Source: Isohypsibius dastychi (Eukaryota; Tardigrada; Eutardigrada; Parachela; Isohypsibiidae). Taken from it: DNA of 19,327 nt. Shown here in pieces: positions 1 to 18,082 of this stretch. How positions within the stretch are numbered: the first letter of the stretch is position 1; each line of letters starts with the position of its first letter. The DNA is taken from the NCBI GenBank assembly GCA_034696485.1, contig JAQIWT010000488.1, forward strand, positions 1 to 19,327, in the 5' to 3' direction. The notes beneath the pieces are model-generated. The model made no database searches. It saw nothing but the letters and a program-made list of their open reading frames with translations, and was not told where the DNA came from. The position numbers and the translations under genes are program-made.

Positions 1-2226
1 GGTTATTACTTCGGAGTTCTTCTAACTAAACCTGTGTGACAACTCCGCCAATGCTGCTATACAATTTCCCCGGCTTTCAAAATAAGAGTCGGAAAAGCAG
101 CTGACGTCGTTGAAATTATGTCTGCACCGCTCGACTCGAACACATCGCAGTCAACGTCTTTTACTGTGTGTTGGCACTGCTACCAAAAGTAATCTCGTTT
201 CTTCAGACAGTTGAACGCCACGGTCAAAGTCAGTCAGCACGATTTTCAAGTTCGAAGCTCTTTTGGGAAATTTTACGTAACTGACTGCAGCTTTTTTTGC
301 GCGAACCGGACTGGATTTACTTCAATTAGGACAGCTGCAGGTACTGTCAACTTATTCTCTAGACTTATCCATCTGGAATATTTTCCAACCAGGTTTTGCT
401 GTTGGCTCTGATAAACTTAAAAATTAACACGGATTTCGAGAGTTCTGCTTTTTTCTGAAATTTATTGTACGTAATTTTGCGAAGAGCTTTTTGAACGGAG
501 TTTTCTATTGTTGGACAAATATTAAGCAATACTGTTGCGAGATGGTGTGGGGAGTTGAATGCATTTTTGTGTTTGCGGTAGCGGAATCATTTAGGTCATT
601 CATGTGTGGTCACCAGTAGTAGAAATGAGGGAAATAGAGTGGCCGAGTTCATCGGGTCAGATTGAGATGCTTTAGGACAGCGGACAAAGTTATCGATCGA
701 TGTATGGCAGTGCGGCTGTTACGTTATGAATTACAAGCTGATTCGGTCGTTGCCATTGCCCTTCACGACTATGATGGAATTTGGAAACATTTTCGTAATA
801 TCGACCCGTTTTCCTGAACTTTAATTCAAAACATCCGCCCGGTTCTTTTCTGAATTATAAATCCAAACGGAACGCAGGAAAATGTTTTTTAAATAAAATA
901 CGGAGAATCGTAATAGTTGTACCAGTCAAAATTAAATTCAAAATTATTTTATCATCAAATTTTTATTTTTTCTAATATGGTGGAAATTGTGCTCACCAGA
1001 AAAATTTTAGCCAGTTATTTTCGGCAAAGCTGTGGATGTTACAAATCGAAAATTTGTTTTTGCACGTGCACAAGATTTCGGGGTCGGGGAACTTCTCTCA
1101 GCCCGTATTGATCAAGCTATTTTAGAGTAAAGCTTGAGTGAAAAAAATACGACAGCCGGGCTGCTTGCGTAGTTTTTTTGCTTTCCCGTTCATCAATAAC
1201 GTAATGGATTCTGCATTCAATCCATGCCCGGCGCTTCCGCCTTTCTTTTGCCCTCATCCTGACCTTGAAGCGTTCGTGCTGGCGGTAGTTTTATTAATGG
1301 AAAATCCGGCACTCAATCACGATGTTATGAAACATGCGGGAACATTAAAAAATTTCCTCACTTTGACCGCATTAAGAATTTCTCTTTTTGTCATAGGCTG
1401 GTTAAAGAACCGATATCCTTTTGGTCTTTGAACCAAGTGCTTCAAGGTCGAAGAACGGCGCATTTCGGTTATCTTGTGTACAGACTGATATAATTTAAGC
1501 TTGTTCATTTATTCGAAAACTGATACGTGGAGATACAGTGTTGCCTTTTATTTTGCAACCGTAATAAAAGAGGGCCGTTATCGCACAGGAAAGACTGACA
1601 TTTTGAGAGCATCATCGGTCTCGTGATGTAACCTTCGCGGTGTTCCTGACCTTTTCCCGGCTCAGCTCGATCGATTAGATGTGATAATTTGTCTCGGCAG
1701 TTTTCCTTACGTAACGGTCTCAGAATGAAAACAGGATGCCCGCCTGAAGGGAACATAGATGAATGCCCTTGAAACAACCCATCCTCTTCTAAATGCCAGT
1801 TACGCATGTTGCGATTCTTTTATAGGGATCGGGGCATTGCATGTCCTGTGAGAACTATAGATTGAATTTCCTCCTTTTGACATCCAGTGATGTAATGAGT
1901 GTTGATCATGCCCTTGTCCTTTCGGGATTCAAATGATCAGGTCTTTTCAAATGAGATTTCCCGGTAGGTCATTTGATAAGATAATTTTTGCGTTCCGCAA
2001 TCTCCTGTCGAATGACGTTCCAAAAATCTTTGTTGGTTTTTTTCGTGACTTTGCTTTAGAATGTAATTCATTATTGGGATGAAATTTGTTATGTCATTGG
2101 AAAATCCGGGAGCATACAGTTAAGAGTTGTATATAGGATGAACTTTGTACCAAACTAATTGAAAGGTTCTTTTTCAAGCATTTTTTAAACATTCTTAGCG
2201 GGATTTCTGACAGCCAGAAGAAGGGC

Positions 2227-2236
2227 TATAAAAAAA
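2227..2236 (+). promoter_or_regulatory. possible TATA box (weak)
   Basis: TATAAAAAAA sits in a GC-containing context (GGGC before, GGC after). A TCACG roughly 25 bp downstream partly fits an arthropod initiator. A similar TATAAAA occurs at 2480-2486 with a TCACT about 40 bp downstream. Either could mark a start site for a long EcR leader, but such strings are expected by chance in AT-rich DNA. Confidence 0.15.
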
Positions 2237-3194
2237 GGCATCTCGCTTGCGTCACGAAATTTCTTTTGCAAGTGGTTTTTGAGAAACTGTAAATAGTACG
2301 GCGCCCCGCTCTACAATAGATCCACGACGATTGCGTAATTAATTATTCTAATATGATGGTGACATGGAAGATATTTTAAGTATGAACGAAATCATTGATG
2401 GTTCAGATTGATTAACAAGACAAAAGACATCCGTTTTCGTCGGTATGAATATTTTGCAATATTCCCTGCTAAATTGGCGTATAAAATATATTTGTTGTGA
2501 ACGCCGGTATTCTGAGAATGGTCACTGCATGTATTATGTGATATTGCTACCATATTCGGAATAATATGAATGGCAAACGTGTGAACAAAGATTTCGCGAG
2601 ATCATTTCCGTTGTGGTCACTTTGGCTGGACTCAAATGCCTTACATGAATATATGGTTTCTCAGAAATGTCTCTCTCATTCCATTCATAGGGTCTGAGGC
2701 CAGACTGACGTGATCAGCAAGAGAGAAATAACCGTGGCGCAACACATGCGGATTGAGGCCGCAGTTGTTGGTCAGTTTGCTCTAATGGCCTCGTGCCTTG
2801 CTTGTCTTTCTTCTTCTCTCTGCTGATGAATGTACTTGGGCCAGCAGCAATCTCCTCGGATTGAAAATGCGAACAGTGTACACGGCAGTTTCAGCGATGC
2901 GATGCGAGCAAATGGCCACGCTACAGCCAGAAGCCAGTGAGGTCGCTTTTGTGTTTGTTTTTCACCGAGATCCAAATTCTTCATCTTCACTTTGACTTTG
3001 TTGTGATAATTTTGTTCGTCATTGGCTGTGATACCGATAACAAGTGTTCGCTGGGATTGTGGATTATCATTCATTTGGTACTCTGGCCTGGAGAAGGCAG
3101 CTGAGGTGAATATTTTATGACATTTGCGTACGTGATTTTTTGCCCAAGTTCATTCTGCGTGAGTTTTATGGGCTTCTGTGTTGTTCTCTGTTGC

Positions 3195-3207
3195 GGGGGG
3201 GGGGGGG
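3195..3207 (+). repeat. poly-G tract (G13)
   Basis: An uninterrupted run of 13 G is followed by T and GGG. Runs like this slip during replication and can form G-quadruplexes, so its exact length in the assembly is uncertain. No gene overlaps it. Confidence 0.9.
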
Positions 3208-4199
3208 TGGGTTGATGTCACGTCAGTCTTTTTGCGGGCTACTGTGTTTTTTGTAAGGTACCTGTCCTTCATAAACCCAAGTCTTCTGAAGGTGGTCTAC
3301 CTTTTCTTTTGTTTCTGACTTGTCCGACTCCGACTGCGCTGATATCGAAGCCAAAAACCCGAGTCGCAGATTTAAATGGTGCGCATTGCGAAGCAAGTCA
3401 AGGTTGGTAGTTTTAGAAGCTGCCAGAATGTCTACGAAACGGTTCAGAATAAAACAGGATTTTTCTTTTGAGTTGTAGTTGAATTGAGATTTTAATCGCG
3501 CTGGAAAAAAAACAAGCTAGGCAATCACCGGAAGCAGTTTCGCGAATGTTCACCCCTCGACGGGCCTGACCCCTTTACCCTAAGCGTCAGCCAGGGGTCC
3601 AGACGTGAAATCGTAAACAGTGACTCCTGTTCGTTGCTCTCTTGATGTCTGGCGGTAGCCCAAAATCTCGATGGAAGTCCTCCATTAATCTGCATTTTGT
3701 TTGTTGACCTCAATTCTCCAGACATTGAATCCGTGATGTTATCAATTCCCTGTTAGCGTTGATGTGCGCTGATTATTGCTGCTGTGGTGGCTCGATTGCG
3801 AAATTTGTTTGTCGTTATCTTCGGACGAGCCAGAGTTCCCCCATGCATAGCATGCATCTCTAAATCTATAAGAGAATTTTTTGTGTGTTTGCTCATCCGA
3901 TGATGTTTTCCACGTGAGATGGCTCGAGTGCCTTCCAAACAGGTTCTCGCCTTTGTCCATTGAATCCATGTGTCACCTTGAGCCATCGATGATGATGATT
4001 CACAAGAACGTATGTGTGTACTGACTTCGCAGCAAAGTTCGATGATTGGCGATCGTTTGTGGAAAAGCTGGAACATCACTTTTTCGTTTGCGCCAGCAAC
4101 AACGTGCGATAACGTACAAGTACCTGATTGTCAACCTGCTTTCAAACTTTCGGCCTTGGTTTCCTCAACCCCGTAGTTTTTGTGAACGTGGCATTTGAT

Positions 4200-4241
4200 C
4201 AAAGTGCAAGCGTGCATGCTCCAGCGAAATTTTGAGCGTAG
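4200..4241 (+). other. 3' end of a candidate EcR 5'-leader exon (start not determined)
   Basis: A strong splice donor, TAG|GTAAGC, places an exon end at 4241. It would pair with the strong acceptor TTATTGCAG ending at 5046. The upstream end of this leader exon cannot be fixed. An ATG at 4216 opens a 10-codon upstream ORF that would read across the junction (MLQRNFERRY, stop TGA in the next exon). The exon is inferred from splice signals only. Confidence 0.4.
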
Positions 4242-5046
4242 GTAAGCGCCTTTCAGACGGAAATGCCCTCTGCAGAATTGCTTCAGACGGTCCGCTTTGC
4301 CTTTTGATCATTCAAATTTTAACATGGTGAAAAATCAAGTTTGGCTATTTCAAATTCTTACATTTTTGTTTTGTCGATGCGGAATCGTTTTGAACAGGAG
4401 AACTTATTTTGGGGTAGGTGACATAACAAAGTTTTGATTAAGGTAATAATGAGTTGGATTCCTTCGAGATTTTATTTTCGTAGCTTCCGGATGCAACCGG
4501 AAGTTGTTGATTTATGGATTAAATTGTTCTTTCCCACCGGACTTTCATTTGTTTTCACAGCGACCTTGACAGTACGATCTGGTTACTCTGTTCGTAGTCA
4601 AGTTTGATAATGCGGGTGTTTGCGAGAGAAAGCGAATCTAGTACTTCCTGGTTGTTTTGATCGATCCTGGTATTATCTGAAAGTAGGCAGTGAGATCTAC
4701 AGCTGGAGAACTCCACATTTTAGACTCATTTTACCGGCGTTCCTAGACTAATGTTCCTGAGAAAAGGAAACCTTTTTGCGAAATGTGACACTTTTGCTGA
4801 GTGCTCGAAAGAGCTTTCGACATTCTCATATGAGAAGGTCAGCGTAATAGTGCGATTAGATTGTAGATGAACTTGAAGGAAAATAGCTTTCTTGTTTGAT
4901 ACAATTACATTCTTTCCTGATTGACCGATAAACTTCTTACGCAAGAATGTTGGTGTTTCTGTCGCTGGAGCCGAAGAATGTTGTCGACTGTGTTTCTGAA
5001 TTGAAACGGTGCGGTTATCGTTTATTGATCCGTACTTTTATTGCAG
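4242..5046 (+). other. candidate leader intron, no gene seen
   Basis: This 805-bp stretch is bounded by GTAAGC and TTATTGCAG and has no coding features. I see nothing else in it. Confidence 0.4.
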
Positions 5047-5136
5047 ATATTGATATCTTCATTCGACTCGTCCTCCTCAACTGAAAGTGTGGCATTCTCG
5101 ACAAAGAAAAATCGGGGCTGCTGTTTTGTGAAATAG
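5047..5136 (+). other. candidate 5'UTR exon of the EcR-A transcript
   Basis: This 90-nt segment is flanked by a strong acceptor (TTTTATTGCAG) and a strong donor (ATAG|GTATGT). It is followed by a 56-nt intron (5137-5192) ending GGTTTTAG, the same size as introns inside the receptor. Neither it nor 5193-5249 contains an ATG, as expected for leader sequence ahead of the ATG at 5250. Only RNA data would prove it. Confidence 0.55.
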
Positions 5137-5249
5137 GTATGTATTCCACGTTCTGAAATCACACTGAAATCACGAAAAATATTTGGTTTTAGAACGTTTC
5201 ATTCAGTATCGTCGCAGCCTTCTTTAACCCAGCTGGGCCGCGGGATTTC

Positions 5250-13034
<7,785 letters not shown>

Positions 13035-13790
13035 AACTTTATACCGTCCATTCGAGCCACTTCGTAACCTGCGCGAATCTCGTTCAACCGGTGATTATTA
13101 TCTTGACTCTTCATTTTATTATTTACCGCGTTGAGGACAGAGGCCTTTGGGGAGTTCCATTTGACGCACCAGTTTCCCTTTCGTAATCCCGAATCGCCTG
13201 CCTTTTTGTTTGGAATCGTATGCCCCATGAGGATTCTGCGGAATGTTTTTTATCATCATATCCGCCTTGCTTTTTGGTTTATGGATACTTGTTCGTTGTT
13301 CTGCTGTTGTACAGGAGGCTGTATTATTTCCTTTTCCCGAATTCGTCTGGAAATGTCAGTCGGTCCATTTTCGGCTCCTCGATGGTGGCGGAGTGGATTT
13401 GTATTGATCTTATCATTTTCATCTGTTTTTCATTTCGTTGCCGCTTTCATTGCCAGCTTTCCCTCGGCTTTGGGTTCTGTCAGCTTTCATTTCTCCGCAA
13501 AACTCTCATCTGGCTGCACAGATAGACTTTTTTTATCCAGATTTCCATGTCTCATCTAATTATGGTCTTATTTCGATATTAATATGTTGTTGGTGTGTTA
13601 TTTTTTTGCAAATCGGGGTTATAGCGATTCCCTTGGATTTGAGAATGGGACAGATTTTTATTCCTACTCATCTGGTTAACAGCCATTTTCGCAAAATGTT
13701 CGCCTCGTATCACTCAAAACTGACTGCCAGTTTTTTATCACCTCTCGATGTATTTATCTTTGGAAATAAAGAACTGCGCTGGAAACAAAC
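13035..13790 (+). other. EcR 3'UTR with poly(A) signal
   Basis: T-rich sequence after the stop. The first AATAAA on this strand lies at 13765-13770, with a GT/T-rich stretch about 35-60 bp downstream, so cleavage probably falls near 13790. Open frames here (13131-13559, 13438-13830) have no ATG start or domain support. Confidence 0.6.
13657..13662 (-). terminator. candidate poly(A) signal of the minus-strand AT-hook gene
   Basis: TTTATT on the plus strand reads AATAAA on the minus strand. It is the first canonical signal I find downstream of the stop at 14069. If used, the transcript would overlap the EcR 3'UTR by about 130-150 bp. Confidence 0.35.
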
Positions 13791-14068
13791 AGTTTGGAAA
13801 TTCTCGCTGTTCTTCGAATTTTTTCAGTGAGCTCGAAAAGGCACTATGATAATCAGAAAGATATCCAAATAGAACTCAACGCAAAAAGAGATTCCACTCC
13901 AACGTGGCAAGAAAGAAAAACTGCGACAACAAAAACTTGGTAAAATATCAGCATTCCACAGCCTCGCAGGTCGATCTTCAACAATCAGTGGCTTCCACAA
14001 CTAAGTCCTGTAAAAATAAAACATTTTGTTAATGAGAATGAAACATGACTGATGAACTGAAAAATTCC

Positions 14069-15417
14069 TTAACTTGCCATCAACAACTGAGCAAGTCTGC
14101 TCGGTTCACCAGACTTGGAAGAGCTGGGTTCGACTTGCATAGCTCGGTTTTTTCCAAAAATTGCAGCATGCAGGCGCTCCTTGGAATCTTGATCATCTTC
14201 GAAAGTGACCGCTGGCAAAACCGTGCTAGGAGCAGCTCCAACCGCACTTTCAATCCATCCTGAATGTCCCGCTTGATGGGGATCGGACGGAACCTCCAAT
14301 GGGCCAGGAATGTTTACTCCAGAAATGCCGGCGGCATTCCCATGACTGACTTCCGGTTCCTTCTTAACTGCACTCTTCCGAGTCCATCCAGTATTTTTCT
14401 TCCTACGCAATTTCTTCTTCTTCTGGATACCTGGCTCAGCTTTTACGGCTGTCGCTGGCTTCCGTTTCTGGAACTTTTTAACAGCGCGTTTTTTGGGTTT
14501 TCGCGGCTTGTCGTCGGATAAAATAGCAGGACTTTCTTTCGACTTTTCACAAGCTGAAGTGTACGATAACTTTATTGCTTTCGGGTTACTAGCACGGCTT
14601 CGGGAAGTTCCAGCTTTGTTCGGCGAAGAAGTAGGACTGACACTGCTTTTATTTCCCAGAACTGTCTCTTTCAACGAAGTGAATTTGACCACTCCAGAAC
14701 GCTTCGGTTGAACACGTTTCTCAGACCCAGGATCAGCTCGGATTCCACGCTGTTTGTTTACGAAACGGATACTTTTTATGGCCTGGTGCTTCTTTTGTCT
14801 TTGCAACGTTGCCAAAGCTGATGTCGGCGATGTATCTTTGGGACTCGGTGGCCGACCACGTTTCCGCTTCACGATGGTGCTGGTGCTTCCAGTGTTTAGT
14901 TCAGCATTTTTCGGTGAAGCTGGTTCCGAGGAAGATTCCAACTCGACTCCCTGAGGAGCGAACACTGGAACAAGTTGAACAACCGCGATGGAACTGTTTG
15001 GTTGATTCTAGAAACACCAAGGAACGATGAATGTAATGGATGAATCCTCTGAGTCGAACACACTAAAACAAAAGGATATGCGTACAATACCTTGATATCA
15101 ACAATGAAGCTCAAATATTTCAGATCAGCTGGAAGATGGCAAAGAGGAATATCCAAATCAGATTCCAATCCCAAAGGCTCTTTCTCAACATGGATAACCG
15201 ACATGTAAACACGGGCTTTCTTTGCGGCTTCCACATACTTTTCCACTGGCAATGGGTTCTCCGCGATGATATCCGAACTGTTTGCGAAACGGGACACCAA
15301 GATATCACAAGGACTCATATCTGGAGCAAACCCAACCAAACGTTCTCGCAGGACTGGCTTCAAACCACCATCTGACCGAGAGAAACATCGAGTTACCACA
15401 TATACCTTGGCACTCAT
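14069..15417 (-). CDS. unrecognised protein with AT-hook and Lys-rich nuclear tail
   Basis: Two exons, 15091-15417 and 14069-15007, are joined in phase 0 (ATCAAG|GTATTG ... TTTCTAG). The product is 421 residues starting MSAKVYVVTRCFSRSDGG at the ATG at 15417; frames upstream of it have no ATG. Residues 1 to about 130 look globular, with alternating hydrophobic strands and no family I recognise. Then come an AT-hook (RGRPP at about 159-163, flanked by KRK), a Ser/Pro- and Lys/Arg-rich disordered region with several nuclear-localisation-like basic runs, and two SUMO-type motifs, VKAE (about 297) and VKKE (about 323). The tail ends with an acidic, then amphipathic, LAQLLMAS. The AT-hook and basic tail suggest minor-groove DNA binding in the nucleus. 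Function is unknown. An alternative last intron (14008-14073) may replace the final residue. Confidence 0.8.
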
Positions 15418-15610
15418 GATTTTTGGATGAACGGTCTGGCTCTGGTGAAACAAAAACGTCCCAGCCGAATCAAGAATGATCGAAACAGCACCAGACTCTG
15501 AGAAATCGAGTCGAAAATTTGGATGGAGTGGAACGAACGAAAATTGAAGAAAGGCAGGCAGCTAGGGACACGTTCAGGCGTGTCGCGCCGTCTGGTGAGG
15601 CGTACGGATA

Positions 15611-15650
15611 GACGTGCGGTCATACGTTATAGATGGACGTGCGATCATAC
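15611..15650 (+). repeat. short direct repeat, 25-bp period
   Basis: GACGTGCGGTCATAC at 15611-15625 recurs as GACGTGCGATCATAC at 15636-15650 (14 of 15 bases). It might be paired protein-binding sites or a small duplication upstream of the AT-hook gene. Confidence 0.6.
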
Positions 15651-15834
15651 AGTACTACGTCATGGCACCAAAAATGACCGGCTTTTTATTAGAGAGACAT
15701 CTCGTCCTCATTCGACTTATATTGATATTGTTCGAAAAACTGCATTATCCTATAATTTATTCCGTATTTTTAACAAAACGGGAGAACAAAAAGGAACAAC
15801 GTAGAGATGGGTAAGCACTGCGTTTCAGGATCGA

Positions 15835-16109
15835 CTATCTAAAAGGTCAACGACGATTGTTTAAAATTCCGTGTCAGCTTCAATCTGGCGTTTCAAATTT
15901 TTCGGATCACTTATTATCGAGTCTGGCGATACCATGTATCTATCTGCAAGAATGCGGCGCATAAGGTAAGCCCAACCGGAAGTCCTTATCTTCGGTCGGG
16001 CTGCAAGGAACTCCCCTTCACGTATATTCCTATCTGCAGATAAGAAAACAATGGAATTGATAGCTCACCAGATGCACGTGATCGAAGAACGAACTAGTCA
16101 TGTAGATAA
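15835..16109. promoter_or_regulatory. cluster of GATA-factor (WGATAR) sites upstream of the protease
   Basis: WGATAR matches occur at 15835-15840 (minus), 15940-15945 (minus), 16030-16035 (minus), 16038-16043 (plus), 16058-16063 (plus) and 16104-16109 (plus). Two of them form a perfect 12-bp palindrome, TATCTGCAGATA, at 16031-16042. Gut GATA factors (ELT-2 in nematodes, GATAe in flies) drive digestive protease genes, so intestinal control is a reasonable inference. Confidence 0.45.
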
Positions 16110-16214
16110 CGAGGAATCGACGAAAATTGAGGCAAATACCCGATAGTCCAACTGTTGATGAGGTTTCATTTGGAAGATCTGAACTCGAAACATTTCAACA
16201 GGATAAGGCAAAAG

Positions 16215-17470
<1,256 letters not shown>

Positions 17471-17471
<1 letters not shown>

Positions 17472-17952
17472 CAAGCAAACCACGCGAATGCGATAATTCG
17501 AAAAAAATAATCGAAAAGTGCAAAAGATAGGTTTTTTTTGCACTGATAATTGTCTCACTCATGACTCGGTTGATTTGGGGCGATAAAGCGCACAAAAAAG
17601 GGAAGAAGGGACTCGGGGCTTACCTGCATAAACTGACGGAGCTCACGTGGTGGAAATTCTGCGAACTCGAAGTGCGAAGTCGTGCAGGTGCAAAATTGGA
17701 CAGTTTCGACGGCGTGAGCCCCGTCATTGTGTGTAAGTAAGCCCCGCTGCTAAAATCAGATTGCAGTGTTCCTAGTTGGTGAGCCCCGTAAGTTTATGCA
17801 GGTAAGCCCCGAGTCCCTTCTTCCCTTTTTGTGCGCTCCAGCACCCCAAATCAACTGAGTCATGAGTGAGACGATTATCAGTGCAGAAAAACCTATCTTT
17901 TGCACTTTTCGGTTGTTTTTTTCGAATTATCGCGTTCGCGTGGTTTGCTTGT
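17471..17952. mobile_element. foldback / MITE-like inverted-repeat element
   Basis: The left arm (17471-17646) and right arm (17779-17952) are reverse complements, with about a dozen mismatches and small indels over some 175 bp by eye. Both outer ends read ACAAGCAAACCACGCGAA inward; both inner ends reach a GTGAGC/GAGCTCAC block. A 132-bp spacer separates them. No protein is encoded, so it would be non-autonomous. I see no clear target-site duplication. The left end begins at the last base of the protease stop codon. The transcript would fold into a long hairpin. Confidence 0.85.
17714..17811 (+). repeat. repeated GTGAGCCCCGT...GTAAGCCCCG module inside the foldback element
   Basis: GTGAGCCCCGT at 17714-17724 with GTAAGCCCCG at 17737-17746, and again at 17779-17789 with 17802-17811, have the same 23-bp offset. 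The first copy lies in the spacer, the second at the inner end of the right arm. The left arm carries the inverted form. This suggests an internal duplication of the arm end. Confidence 0.75.
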
Positions 17953-18082
17953 GAGTTGGAGCAACTCATTCTCAGAAAAGGATAACTCGAATAAAACAAA
18001 AAAATGAGAAGAAATAAAAAAACAAGAAATAAAAAACACAAATTGGTCACTCACAGATAACTTTATCCAACCTGACAAAATA
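17953..18082. other. A-rich convergent intergenic stretch with plus-strand poly(A) signals
   Basis: AATAAA occurs on the plus strand at 17990-17995, 18013-18018 and 18028-18033. These are the first canonical signals after the protease stop, so the protease 3'UTR probably spans the whole foldback element. I find no canonical AATAAA on the minus strand here for the fucosyltransferase. Confidence 0.5.

Larger units (their letters stand above)
1..4199. other. upstream non-coding region, no gene recognised
   Basis: I see no convincing coding sequence here on either strand. The open frames are short (about 100 codons at most), many lack an ATG, and none shows a recognisable domain or paired splice sites. 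The stretch is AT-rich with T and A runs, as expected for intergenic DNA or first-intron and promoter DNA of the ecdysone receptor downstream. It contains a G13 run at 3195-3207 and two TATA-like strings (2227-2236 and 2480-2486), listed separately. The 5' end of the receptor transcript may lie inside this region, but the sequence does not fix it. Confidence 0.6.
15418..16214. promoter_or_regulatory. divergent intergenic region between the AT-hook gene and the protease
   Basis: This 800-bp region should carry both promoters. I see no TATA box that I trust. It contains two copies of a 15-bp string at 25-bp spacing (15611-15650) and a cluster of GATA-factor motifs (15835-16109). An ATG at 16158, in frame with the protease, lies in its last part. 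Small open frames in it have no support. Confidence 0.5.

Noticed and set aside
3753-4079. 108-codon minus-strand frame upstream of EcR
   Set aside because: Composition looks like random translation and there is no domain or neighbour support.
13131-13830. Overlapping plus-strand frames after the EcR stop
   Set aside because: They lie in the 3'UTR, read as Phe/Ser-rich translation of T-rich DNA, and have no acceptor that would join them to EcR.
16158-16214. Upstream in-frame ATG for the protease
   Set aside because: It would place 19 polar residues ahead of a clean signal peptide. The ATG at 16215 fits secretion better.
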